Shown piece after piece: positions 43,681-52,236 of a DNA stretch of 64,000 nt. A model generated the notes under the pieces. It was not told the DNA's origin. It searched no databases and saw nothing but the letters and a program-made list of their open reading frames with translations. The translations under genes were made by a program, and so were the position numbers. The stretch is from assembly GCF_007993935.1 (NCBI RefSeq), contig NZ_VITY01000013.1, positions 185,473 to 249,472 on the forward strand, given 5' to 3'. Source of the DNA: Bradyrhizobium macuxiense. Its GTDB lineage: Bacteria > Pseudomonadota > Alphaproteobacteria > Rhizobiales > Xanthobacteraceae. Position 1 is the stretch's first letter. Each line of letters starts with the position of its first letter.

Positions 43681-45729
43681 TCAGGCGACGGATCGCGCCT
43701 GCTTCACGTCCGGCGGCGTCGCCTCATCGACCAGCGCGGCGATCGCCTCATCGGTCGGCATCACGGTCTGACGCTCGCTGCCGAGGCGGCGGACCGAGAC
43801 CGAATGCGTCTCGGCTTCCTTCTTGCCGACGACGAGCAGGGCCGGGATCTTGGCCAGCGAATGCTCGCGGACCTTGTAGTTGATCTTCTCGTTGCGCAGA
43901 TCGATCTCGACGCGCAAGCCCGCGCGGCGCGCCGCCGCCGCCACCACCTTGGCATATTCGTCGCCTTCGGAGGTGATGGTCGTGACCACGAGCTGGGTCG
44001 GCGCGAGCCAGAGCGGGAAGTTGCCGGCATAGTGCTCGATCAGGATGCCGATGAAGCGCTCCATCGAACCGCAGATCGCGCGATGCACCATGACCGGCGC
44101 CTTCTTCGAGCCGTCGTGATCGATGTAGAACGCGCCGAAGCGTTCCGGCAGGTTGAAGTCGACCTGGGTGGTGCCGCACTGCCAGTCGCGGCCGATGGCG
44201 TCGCGCAGCACGTACTCGAACTTCGGCCCGTAGAACGCGCCTTCGCCCGGATTGATCTCGGTGCGGATCCGGTTGCTGCCCTTGGCCTTGATCTCGGACA
44301 GCACCGTCGCCATCACGCGCTCGGCGTGATCCCACATCTCGTCGGTGCCGACCCGCTTCTCCGGCCGCGTCGAGAGTTTCACGGTGAGCTCGCCGTCGAA
44401 GCCGAAATCGGCATAGGTCGACAGGATCAGGTCGTTGATCTTGAGACACTCCTCGGCGAGCTGCTGTTCGGTACAGAACACGTGGGCGTCGTCCTGGGTG
44501 AAGCCGCGCACCCGCATCAGGCCGTGCATCGCGCCCGACGGCTCGTAGCGATGCACGACGCCGAACTCGGCGAGCCGCAACGGCAGGTCGCGGTAGCTCT
44601 TCAGCCCGTGCTTGAAGATCTGCACGTGGCCCGGGCAGTTCATCGGCTTCAGCGCGAACCAGCGCTTGTCCTCGGCCACGTCGCCGGCGGATTGCGCCGC
44701 GAACATGTTCTCGCGGTACCAGTCCCAGTGACCCGAGGTCTCCCACAGCACCTTGTCGAGGATCTGCGGCGCATTGACCTCGTTGTAGTCGCCGAGCAGC
44801 CGGCGCCGCATATAGGCGATCAGCTGCTGGAAGATGGTCCAGCCCTTCGGGTGCCAGAACACCACGCCGGGGCCTTCCTCCTGGAAGTGGAACAGGTCGA
44901 GCTCGCGGCCGAGCTTGCGGTGGTCGCGCTTCTCGGCCTCCTCGATCTGCTTGAGGTAAGCGTCGAGGTCTTCCTGCTTGGCGAATGCCGTGCCGTAGAT
45001 GCGGGTCAGCATCGGATTGTTGGAATCGCCACGCCAATAGGCGCCGGCCACCTTCATCAGCCTGAAGGCGTTGCCGACCTTGCCGGTCGAGGTCATGTGC
45101 GGGCCGCGGCACAGATCGAACCAGTCGCCCTGGAAATAGATCTTGATCGGCTCGTTGCCGGGGATGGCGTCGACCAGCTCGACCTTGAAGGCCTCGCCCT
45201 TGTCGCGGAACACCTGTTTTGTCTTTTCGCGATCCCAAACCTCTTTCGTAAAGGGCTTGTCGCGCGCGATGATCTCGCGCATCCGCTTCTCGATCGCGGC
45301 AAAATCTTCCGGGGTGAACGGCTCGTTGCGGAAGAAGTCGTAGTAGAAGCCGTTCTCGATCACCGGGCCGATCGTGACCTGGGTGCCGGGCCACAGCGAT
45401 TGCACGGCTTCGGCGAGCACGTGCGCGGCATCGTGCCGGATCAGTTCCAGCGCGCGCGGGTCTTCGCGGCCGATCAATTCGATTTTGGCGTCGGCTTCGA
45501 TCGGATCGTTGAGGTCGGCAAGCGTGCCGTCGAGCGCCATCGCGACGGTGCGCTTGGCGAGCGAGGGCGAAATGCCCTTGGCGATGTCGAGGCCGGTGGT
45601 CCCTTTCGGGAAGTCGCGCCTCGCTCCATCAGGGAAGGTGAGGGCGATCTTGTTCACGGGTTCTGCGGGTTTGAGGTTCGAGAGGCTGTACTGGAATCCG
45701 GATTCGGATTTGGGCGGCGTGTCGGCCAT
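43681..45729 (-). CDS. thrS: Threonyl-tRNA synthetase
   Basis: A 682-residue class II synthetase. An unusual 25-residue N-terminal extension precedes the TGS domain (KIALTFPDGARRDFPKG). The editing domain carries HDAAHVLAEA (His 99 and 103) and the later CRGPHM. The catalytic core contains MNCPGH with the zinc Cys, motif 2 around RYEPSGAMHGLMRVRGF, and motif 3 near MERFIGILIEHYAG. The anticodon-binding domain occupies the last 100 residues. AGGAG lies 5 bases before the ATG. It charges tRNA-Thr and clears Ser-tRNA-Thr. Confidence 0.97.
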   Translation of the reverse strand: MADTPPKSESGFQYSLSNLKPAEPVNKIALTFPDGARRDFPKGTTGLDIAKGISPSLAKRTVAMALDGTLADLNDPIEADAKIELIGREDPRALELIRHDAAHVLAEAVQSLWPGTQVTIGPVIENGFYYDFFRNEPFTPEDFAAIEKRMREIIARDKPFTKEVWDREKTKQVFRDKGEAFKVELVDAIPGNEPIKIYFQGDWFDLCRGPHMTSTGKVGNAFRLMKVAGAYWRGDSNNPMLTRIYGTAFAKQEDLDAYLKQIEEAEKRDHRKLGRELDLFHFQEEGPGVVFWHPKGWTIFQQLIAYMRRRLLGDYNEVNAPQILDKVLWETSGHWDWYRENMFAAQSAGDVAEDKRWFALKPMNCPGHVQIFKHGLKSYRDLPLRLAEFGVVHRYEPSGAMHGLMRVRGFTQDDAHVFCTEQQLAEECLKINDLILSTYADFGFDGELTVKLSTRPEKRVGTDEMWDHAERVMATVLSEIKAKGSNRIRTEINPGEGAFYGPKFEYVLRDAIGRDWQCGTTQVDFNLPERFGAFYIDHDGSKKAPVMVHRAICGSMERFIGILIEHYAGNFPLWLAPTQLVVTTITSEGDEYAKVVAAAARRAGLRVEIDLRNEKINYKVREHSLAKIPALLVVGKKEAETHSVSVRRLGSERQTVMPTDEAIAALVDEATPPDVKQARSVA

Positions 45730-45957
45730 GATGTCTCCTGTAGCTCACTCCTGCGAACGAGCGCAGGTAAGCGGAAAGCAGCGGTATAGCAGGGGATTTG
45801 ACGCCTGCAATCCGGCAATATCAAGAAATTGGGCCTCCGGCCGCACCGAATCGAGGGAAGCTCGCCGGCGCCTGACGGCTGTGATCGTTGCGACGCTGCC
45901 GATCATCGTCTAACGTCAAATGCCTATCTCCCCGACATCGCGCGCTCCGCAAGGTTC

Positions 45958-47238
45958 ATGTTTTCCCGTCTCCTGTTCTTCGTGGCGTTGGTTCTGATCC
46001 CGGGCGTGTTGCGGGCGGAAGAAGCACCGGTTGAGAAGGCCGGATTCGCGAAAAAGCTGACCATCTATCTCGCCAAGGGACCGGCGAATGCCTGCGGCGC
46101 AGGTTGCGATCGCTGGATCGCGATCGAAGGCGAGATCGATCGGGATGCGGCGGCGCGGGTTCGTAGCTTCCTGCTTGCCGTCAAGGACCCGCAGCTTCCG
46201 ATCTATCTTCATTCGCCGGGCGGCAATGTCGAGCAGTCCTATGCGATCGCGCGCTTTCTGCGCGCACGCAAGGCGACCGCGCGGGTCGGCCGTACCAGCG
46301 TGCCGGCCTGTTCCACAGGCACACAGATCGACGCCGCCTGCCTGAAGATCAAGGCTGCGAAAGGGGAGGTCGAGGCTGAACTCGCCACACGCAACGCGAT
46401 GTGCGTCTCGGCCTGCGCCTATCTGTTCCTGGGCGCGACCGACCGTGAGGTGGCGCCGGACTCGGTGCTCGCGGTGCATAACTCGAGACTGATGTTCGTG
46501 GTCCACGGCCATCCGCCGCCGCAGGTCGTCGCGGACTTCAGGCGGCGCGAGATGGTGAGCGCCGATCGCGACCGCAACGTGTTCCTCGCGGCGATGGGAA
46601 TCAGCCGTGAGCTCAGCGACCTGATCCGGACCGTGAAGTTCGAGAACCTGCACGTGCTGACGCGTCCGGAGCTCTATCGATTCGGAATCGACACGCGGCC
46701 GTTGCCGGACACGCTGTGGGCGGTGGAGAAGGAAACGCGGCCCTATGTCCGCAAGATCGTGCAGCAGAAAAAGGGTGACGGCAGCTCGTTCCGCATGATG
46801 GAGTGGCGGCTGTTCTGCGAGAACAAGGATCGCGGGCGCCTGATGTTCGTGCGCGAGTTCGACGAGGGCGCCGCCGGCAGGAGCACGGTGGTGATGATGG
46901 CCGGTCTCACCAAGGCGATCGCATTCGGCAGGTTGCCGGCGCGGTTCGGCAAATACGAGGTCTGGAGCGATCCGGTGACCGCGGACATCGTCAAGGCGAT
47001 GACGGCGGTCCCGCAGTTGCAGATCGGCGAAAGCGCGCTGTCGTCCGACGGCAAGCCTGATGCCACGAGGCCCGGCGTCGCGACCTTCGATATCGACACG
47101 ACCGGGCTGCGGCAGGGATGGACGCAGCTTCTGGCGTCGTGTCCCGCTGCGACCGCTGGTCCGAAGCCTGCAAGCCCGTGGCCGGCGGCGGCGTCACCGA
47201 GCGTCAACGCGGCGCCGCCGGCATCGCCGTCGCCGTGA
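45958..47238 (+). CDS. Exported ClpP-like (COG3904) protein, paralogue 1
   Basis: A 426-residue product with a signal peptide (LLFFVALVLIPGVLRA). The ClpP/crotonase-like core shows the strand LPIYLHSPGGNVEQSYA near residue 85, the nucleophile region AMCVSACAYLFLGAT with Ser near 150 between two Cys, and VLAVHNSRL with the candidate His near 171. A 200-residue C-terminal extension of unknown fold and a Pro/Ala tail follow. Such periplasmic proteins are predicted serine proteases; activity untested. A shorter relative lies at 49365-50282. Confidence 0.75.
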   Translation: MFSRLLFFVALVLIPGVLRAEEAPVEKAGFAKKLTIYLAKGPANACGAGCDRWIAIEGEIDRDAAARVRSFLLAVKDPQLPIYLHSPGGNVEQSYAIARFLRARKATARVGRTSVPACSTGTQIDAACLKIKAAKGEVEAELATRNAMCVSACAYLFLGATDREVAPDSVLAVHNSRLMFVVHGHPPPQVVADFRRREMVSADRDRNVFLAAMGISRELSDLIRTVKFENLHVLTRPELYRFGIDTRPLPDTLWAVEKETRPYVRKIVQQKKGDGSSFRMMEWRLFCENKDRGRLMFVREFDEGAAGRSTVVMMAGLTKAIAFGRLPARFGKYEVWSDPVTADIVKAMTAVPQLQIGESALSSDGKPDATRPGVATFDIDTTGLRQGWTQLLASCPAATAGPKPASPWPAAASPSVNAAPPASPSP

Positions 47239-47277
47239 GCGCAAGTGGCGCAAATTGATCACGTGCCATGCATTTAG

Positions 47278-47289
47278 ATGCAGTTGCAT
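47278..47289. promoter_or_regulatory. Palindromic operator candidate before the MFS gene
   Basis: ATGCA-GT-TGCAT, a perfect 5-base inverted repeat extended by TTT on the left and AAA on the right, 29 bases before the MFS start. The form suits a MarR/HxlR-type repressor, but no such regulator gene is adjacent. Confidence 0.35.
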
Positions 47290-47317
47290 TGAAATCGGGG
47301 TCTGCTATCAACGCGGC

Positions 47318-48481
47318 GTGAAACGCTTCGCTCCCACCGCATTGATGCTCGGCAACATCGTCACCGGCTGCTCGGTGCTGGCGCCCGCCGGCATGCTGGC
47401 GGAACTGTCGAGCGGGCTCGGCGTCACGATCCACACCGCGGGCCTTCTGATCACCTTCGGCGCGATCGTGCTGTGCGTGGGCTCGCCGGTGACGGCGTGG
47501 CTGACCAGCCGGTTCGAACGGCGAGCCTTGCTGACGGTGACGCTTCTGGTGCTGACGCTGACCAACGCGGCATCCGCCTTCGCGCCGGACTACGACAGTC
47601 TCCTGGTCATCCGCCTGGTCATGCTCGCGGTCGGCGTGCTCTACACGCCGCAGGCGGCCGGCACCGCGGCGCTGATCGTGCCGGTGGAAAAGCGCGGCAG
47701 CACGATCGCCTATATCTTCCTCGGCTGGTCGCTCGCCGCTGCGATCGGGCTGCCGCTGATCACCTTCATCGCAAGCCGTTACGGCTTTCGCGCGACCTAC
47801 GGTGCGATCGCGCTGACCGGGCTCGTGAGTTGCCTGCTGCTGTGGTGGCGGCTACCCGGTGGATTGCACGGCGCGCCGGTCGACCTTAGGACCTGGGCCG
47901 ATCTCGGCCGCAATCCGACCGTCATCCTGCTGCTGTCGATCACGACGTTGCAGATGTCCGGCCAGTTCGTAGTGTTCACCTTCATGGGGCCGCTGCTCGC
48001 CAAGTTGACCGGCGCGAATGCGGACGCGGTCGGCATCGTGTTTGCGCTCTACGGCATCTTCGGGTTCGTCGGCATTGCGATCGCGACACGCATCGTGGAT
48101 TCCTGGGGTGCATGGAAGACGTCGGTGCTGTCCACCGGACTGCTGCTCGCAGGTGTGGCCGGCTGGGCGCTGAGCGCCGGCGCCTATGCATTGATGGCGG
48201 CTTCGGTGGCGGTGTGGGGGCTCGGCTTTGCGTCGACCAATTCGATGCAGCAGGTGCGGCTGGTCGGCGCGGCGCCTGCGCTTGCATCGGCGTCGGTCTC
48301 GCTCAACACCTCGGTGCTGTATATCGGCCAGGCCATCGGCTCGGCGATCGGCGGATTGCTGTTCGCGCGCGAATGGCTGCTTAGCGCGGGCTACGTGGCC
48401 ACGGCCTTCGTTGCGGCTGCGCTCGCAGTGGTGGTCATCACGCGGCCGCGGCAGGCCACGTGCACAGCCGCGGCCGAGTGA
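47318..48481 (+). CDS. MFS transporter, drug-efflux-like
   Basis: A 387-residue, 12-helix major facilitator. The loop 2-3 region is TAWLTSRFERR and motif C lies near FLGWSLAAAIGLPLITF. It is closest in pattern to the DHA1/arabinose-efflux group that exports drugs or sugars. The GTG start at 47318 directly precedes KRFAPTALML; ATG 47345 would remove the first helix. Its 5' region holds a palindromic operator candidate. Convergent with the small membrane gene at 48491. Confidence 0.87.
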   Translation: MKRFAPTALMLGNIVTGCSVLAPAGMLAELSSGLGVTIHTAGLLITFGAIVLCVGSPVTAWLTSRFERRALLTVTLLVLTLTNAASAFAPDYDSLLVIRLVMLAVGVLYTPQAAGTAALIVPVEKRGSTIAYIFLGWSLAAAIGLPLITFIASRYGFRATYGAIALTGLVSCLLLWWRLPGGLHGAPVDLRTWADLGRNPTVILLLSITTLQMSGQFVVFTFMGPLLAKLTGANADAVGIVFALYGIFGFVGIAIATRIVDSWGAWKTSVLSTGLLLAGVAGWALSAGAYALMAASVAVWGLGFASTNSMQQVRLVGAAPALASASVSLNTSVLYIGQAIGSAIGGLLFAREWLLSAGYVATAFVAAALAVVVITRPRQATCTAAAE

Positions 48482-48490
48482 GCTTGCGCG

Positions 48491-48658
48491 TCACCACTTC
48501 ACGCTCTGGCTCGGTACGATGAACGCCGTCGTGCTCGGCTTGGTCGAGTTGTGAGTGAAGTAGCCGTAGGCGGCAACGATCACGACGAGCAAGGCAAGGA
48601 CGGCCAGCAAATCGATCTGCCGGGGATCGTGACCGTTGTGGCTGATTTTCCAGCGCAT
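48491..48658 (-). CDS. Small single-helix membrane protein
   Basis: A 55-residue product from ATG 48658 with GGGGAGG about 8 bases upstream. A positively charged N terminus (MRWKISHNGHDPRQ) precedes one membrane helix (IDLLAVLALLVVIVAAYGYF) and a short Ser/Thr-rich tail. No family recognised. The strong ribosome-binding site and the positive-inside pattern support it as a real gene. Confidence 0.65.
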   Translation of the reverse strand: MRWKISHNGHDPRQIDLLAVLALLVVIVAAYGYFTHNSTKPSTTAFIVPSQSVKW

Positions 48659-48770
48659 TGTTGTTTCCTCCCCAAGGAGCAGCAGGGGGCACTGAAACAA
48701 TGCGCCAACTATCGCCACAGTTCCGCCCGGCAGCGATGCGCGCCGGGCTTGGGAGCGCTGCAGAAATCGA

Positions 48771-49124
48771 TCAGTTGTCGTTGACGCCGCGCCAGCGGCC
48801 GTAGAGCCAGGGCACATACCAATGGGCGCCAGGCGGCTTGACCGGCGGTACGTTGTCGATCCCGGAGGTGCCCCAGGGCTGGCAGCGCAGCAGTCGCGCC
48901 AGCGTCATCCACCCGCCGGCCCACAACCCGAAGCGCTCGATCGCCTCATCGCTATAGACCGAGCAGGTCGGCAGATGGCGGCAGTTGTAGCCAACCAGCG
49001 GCGACAGCGTGTGCCGATAGATCCAGATCAGCGCGCGGCCGAAGTTCCGCGGCAAGCGGCGTGCGGTGGTGGCACACTCCATGCATCGCGGATGGTGTGG
49101 TGTTGAATGATCGGTCGATGGCAT
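48771..49124 (-). CDS. yidD: Membrane protein insertion efficiency factor YidD
   Basis: A 117-residue protein with the family signature CRHLPTCSVYSDEAIERFG and the later RCQPWGTSGIDNVPP. YidD is a small peripheral inner-membrane protein that helps YidC and Sec insert membrane proteins. It is usually beside rnpA and yidC; here it is alone. The N-terminal 25 residues before the IYRHTLSPL helix are variable, so ATG 49082 is an alternative start. Confidence 0.88.
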   Translation of the reverse strand: MPSTDHSTPHHPRCMECATTARRLPRNFGRALIWIYRHTLSPLVGYNCRHLPTCSVYSDEAIERFGLWAGGWMTLARLLRCQPWGTSGIDNVPPVKPPGAHWYVPWLYGRWRGVNDN

Positions 49125-49364
49125 ACGCAAGTATGTACGTAGTCTTGCGGGGGTTCCAAGCCAAGGAACTGTTCTGTTGCAGATATTTACGCCACAGTTC
49201 GCTATTATCGCACGGCGCTGGTCGCGGTGCAGCAAGGGTCCTATGGACGGTCCAGGTCAGCAAGGCTACCGTTCCCATAACGCGCCGATGACAGAATCAT
49301 GGCGCTTTGCCATGGGGCCATTGCCACCGCTCGCATCACCAAGGGCTTTGGGGAAGGAACCAAA

Positions 49365-50282
49365 TTGAGGCTCGTCAGATCGCTCTCGTTGCGCAGTTGG
49401 GTGCTCACCGGCGCCGTTGCCTTTTGCTTCGCGATTTCCGGAACCGTCACGACGACGGGCAGTTCCGCGCAGGCCAGCTCGACCCTCGAAGAGCGCAAGC
49501 TGCCGATGAAGTTCAGCTGGATCGCCTGTCAGCCGAATTGCCGCGGCTGGGTGTCGGCGGTCGGCATCATCACGGCCGATAGCCCCAAGGAGTTCGACGA
49601 GTTCGCGCGCAGCCGCCAGCTCAACGGCGCCACCATCGTGCTCGACTCCAGCGGTGGCTCGGTCAACGACGCGATCGCGCTCGGCCGCCGCTTCCGCGGT
49701 CTCGGTGCGCTGACCACGGTCGGCACCAGCGTCGTCGGCCGGGCCGCGCAGGGCGACCGCGCGAGCGTGCTGCCTGACGCCTATTGCGAGTCGATGTGCG
49801 TATTCCTGCTGCTGTCGGGCAAGACGCGCTATGTTCCGCCCGCCGCCCACGTCCGCGTGCATCAGATCTGGATGGGCGACCGCGCCGACGATGCCAAGGC
49901 CGCGAGCTACACCGCGCAGGACCTGATGATCGTCGAACGCGACATCGGCCGGCTCGCCAAGTACACCTTCGATATGGGCGGCGCGGGTGAGTTGCTGTCG
50001 CTCGCACTCAGCGTGCCGCCGTGGGAAGACCTGCACGAATTGTCGGCGGCTGAATTACGGCTGACCAATCTCGTCACCACGGATGCCGCCGCCGACGTGC
50101 TGCCGCGGCAGGACAACGCGATTCCCATGGCCGAGGCGAAGCCGAAGAACAACGATCGCTTCGTGAGCACCGCCATGGAGGGTGAGGTGCAGCCGCAGGC
50201 CGCGAGGGCGACCAAGACCGCCGAGGCCGCCGTTCCGGTCGGTGCCAGCGCCGCGCCGCCGCCGGTCCAGCCGGCTCAGTAG
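49365..50282 (+). CDS. Exported ClpP-like (COG3904) protein, paralogue 2
   Basis: A 305-residue product from TTG 49365, with AAGGA 6 bases upstream, then a signal peptide ending near SSAQA. The core matches the 45958-47238 protein: IVLDSSGGSVNDAIAL near residue 92, CESMCVFLLLSG near 141 (Ser between two Cys) and VRVHQIWMG near 163. It lacks that protein's long C-terminal extension and ends in a Pro/Ala-rich tail. A predicted periplasmic serine protease; function unknown. Confidence 0.75.
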   Translation: MRLVRSLSLRSWVLTGAVAFCFAISGTVTTTGSSAQASSTLEERKLPMKFSWIACQPNCRGWVSAVGIITADSPKEFDEFARSRQLNGATIVLDSSGGSVNDAIALGRRFRGLGALTTVGTSVVGRAAQGDRASVLPDAYCESMCVFLLLSGKTRYVPPAAHVRVHQIWMGDRADDAKAASYTAQDLMIVERDIGRLAKYTFDMGGAGELLSLALSVPPWEDLHELSAAELRLTNLVTTDAAADVLPRQDNAIPMAEAKPKNNDRFVSTAMEGEVQPQAARATKTAEAAVPVGASAAPPPVQPAQ

Positions 50283-50308
50283 GAGAGGGCTTGCGCCGGC
50301 AGTAGGGC

Positions 50309-50755
50309 TTACGCCGGCTGCTTTGCCTTGGCCTCGATCTGACCGATCGCATCGACCACGGCGTCGAAGGTCAAGAGCGTCGAGGCATGGCGGGCCTTGT
50401 AGTCGCGCACCGGCTCGAGCAACGCGATGTCGGCCCATTTGCCGCCCTCCGGGGGCTGGCCATTTTCCTTCAGCATCCTGCGGACCGTCTCGCGCAAGTC
50501 GCGCAGCTCCTCCGCGGTCGAGCCCACCACATGGCTCGCCATGATCGAGGATGAGGCCTGGCCGAGCGCGCAGGCCTTCACATCGTGGGCGAAGTCAGTC
50601 ACCACGGGGCCGTCCATCTTGAGGTCGATCTTGACGGTCGAACCGCACAATTTGGAGTGCGCGGTGGCGCTGGCGTCCGGGTCGGACAGCCGTCCGAGGC
50701 GCGGAATATTGCCGGCCAACTCGATGATCCGCTTGTTGTAAATGTCGTTCAGCAT
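50309..50755 (-). CDS. IscU/SufU-like iron-sulfur scaffold protein, third Cys missing
   Basis: A 148-residue protein of the NifU-N/IscU family. Two ligand Cys are clear, in SKLCGSTVKI (near 37) and VKACALGQAS (near 62). The third, normally in a K/R-x-x-C-xx-L-P-W context near residue 125, reads ARHASTLLTF, with no Cys. The gene is near folE, a pairing I recall from other alphaproteobacteria. It may be a scaffold with a substituted ligand or a carrier with a different task. Confidence 0.82.
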   Translation of the reverse strand: MLNDIYNKRIIELAGNIPRLGRLSDPDASATAHSKLCGSTVKIDLKMDGPVVTDFAHDVKACALGQASSSIMASHVVGSTAEELRDLRETVRRMLKENGQPPEGGKWADIALLEPVRDYKARHASTLLTFDAVVDAIGQIEAKAKQPA

Positions 50756-50993
50756 GGGGACAGATGCCTGGTTCCGGCCGTGCCGGGCGCTCTTGGCGGC
50801 TGGGATTCACCGTCCTATATATGGACCGCAGCGCCGGAAACATAGCCCGGCCATGCGGCCACCGCGGACCACATTCGCCGTTGTGGTGCTACAAAAGGGG
50901 ACTCAGGCGCCCGGCGGTCCGATGATCCGCCCCGTCTGCCCGGTGACACATCCGGCCCGAGGGCAGTGCCAGGGCCGGTCGAACGGAGAAGAC

Positions 50994-51674
50994 ATGGACG
51001 CCTTGATCAAACCGATTCGCCCCAACAAGCCGGCCGACGCGAAGCCAGGCGAGCTCGACCCCTCAGAATTCATGGCGGCGGCCGTTCGTGCCGACCAGCC
51101 GCGCCCGTCGCGGGCGGAGGCCGAGGACGCCGTGAAGACGCTGCTCGCCTATATCGGCGAGAACACCCACCGCGAGGGCCTGCTCGACACGCCGCGCCGC
51201 GTCGTCGAAGCCTATGACGAGCTCTATCAGGGCTACCATCAGTGCCCGGCCGAAGTGCTGAACCGCACCTTCGGCGAGACCGCCGGCTACGACGATTTCG
51301 TCCTCGTCCGCGACATCGAATTCACCTCGCAGTGCGAGCATCACATGATGCCGTTCTACGGCAAGGCGCATATCGCCTACACGCCGGTGGAGCGCGTCGT
51401 GGGCCTCTCCAAGCTGGCGCGGCTGACCGACATCTTCGCCCGCCGCCTGCAGACCCAGGAGCATCTCACCGCGCAGGTCGCGGCCGCGATCGACGAGGTG
51501 CTGAAGCCCCGCGGCGTTGCCGTGCTGATCGAGGCGGAGCATACCTGCATGTCGGTGCGCGGCGTCGCCAAGCATGGTGCATCGACCTTCACCAGCCGCT
51601 TCACCGGCATGTTCCGCGACAATCCGGCGGAGCAGCAGCGTTTCCTGTCCCTGGTGCGAGGACCGAACCGGTAA
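50994..51674 (+). CDS. folE: GTP cyclohydrolase I
   Basis: A 226-residue protein. Family motifs are REGLLDTPRRVV, the zinc and substrate segment SQCEHHMMPFYGKAHIAY, and EAEHTCMSVRGV, whose Cys completes the zinc site. It converts GTP to dihydroneopterin triphosphate, the first step of folate synthesis. GGAGA lies 5 bases before the ATG at 50994. hisI follows 28 bases after the stop, across a hairpin. Confidence 0.96.
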   Translation: MDALIKPIRPNKPADAKPGELDPSEFMAAAVRADQPRPSRAEAEDAVKTLLAYIGENTHREGLLDTPRRVVEAYDELYQGYHQCPAEVLNRTFGETAGYDDFVLVRDIEFTSQCEHHMMPFYGKAHIAYTPVERVVGLSKLARLTDIFARRLQTQEHLTAQVAAAIDEVLKPRGVAVLIEAEHTCMSVRGVAKHGASTFTSRFTGMFRDNPAEQQRFLSLVRGPNR

Positions 51675-51700
51675 CCTCGCATTTTCCTGAGCGAGGTTTT
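51673..51700 (+). terminator. Hairpin with T-run between folE and hisI
   Basis: Arms AACCTCGC (51673-51680, starting in the folE stop codon) and GCGAGGTT (51691-51698), then TT. The right arm contains the GAGG that serves as the hisI ribosome-binding site, so the hairpin could both end transcription and mask translation. Confidence 0.55.
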
Positions 51701-51702
51701 CC

Positions 51703-52131
51703 GTGTCCGCATCGACCCACGATCACGACCGCGAAGAGGGGCTGGACTTCCGGCCCAAATTCGACGCGGCAGGTCTTGTGACCTGCGTCGCGACCGATGC
51801 CGCGACCGGCGACGTGCTGATGGTCGCGCACATGAACGACGAAGCCCTGCGCAAGACGATCGCGACCGGCGAAGGCTGGTACTTCAGCCGCTCGCGCAAT
51901 GCGCTGTGGCGCAAGGGCGAGAGCTCGGGCCAGACCCAGCGCGTGGTCGAGATCCGGATGGATTGCGATCAGGACGCGGTGTGGATCAAGGTCGAGCAGA
52001 TCGGCGCCGCCTGCCACACCGGACGGCGCTCCTGCTTCTATCGCGCGGTGAAGGGCGAGGGCGGTGACATCAGCCTGTCCTTCGTCGACGCCGAACGGCT
52101 GTTCGATCCGGCGCAGGTCTACCGCAAATAA
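51703..52131 (+). CDS. hisI: Phosphoribosyl-AMP cyclohydrolase
   Basis: A 142-residue monofunctional HisI. Zinc and magnesium sites are given by RMDCDQDAVWIKVEQ and CHTGRRSCFYR, and the substrate region is WYFSRSRNALWRKGESSG. It opens the purine ring of PR-AMP, the third step of histidine synthesis. The start is GTG 51703 with GAGG 6 bases upstream inside a hairpin arm. No other his gene is in the window. Confidence 0.95.
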   Translation: MSASTHDHDREEGLDFRPKFDAAGLVTCVATDAATGDVLMVAHMNDEALRKTIATGEGWYFSRSRNALWRKGESSGQTQRVVEIRMDCDQDAVWIKVEQIGAACHTGRRSCFYRAVKGEGGDISLSFVDAERLFDPAQVYRK

Positions 52132-52236
52132 ACTTTGATCTGAATCAAAGACGACGCGTCGAATTCTTGCGCTTCGTTGCCTCCAGTTTCGCGATGTGGC
52201 TATAGTCTCACCGTCGCGCTGGGGGCCAAAACGGTG

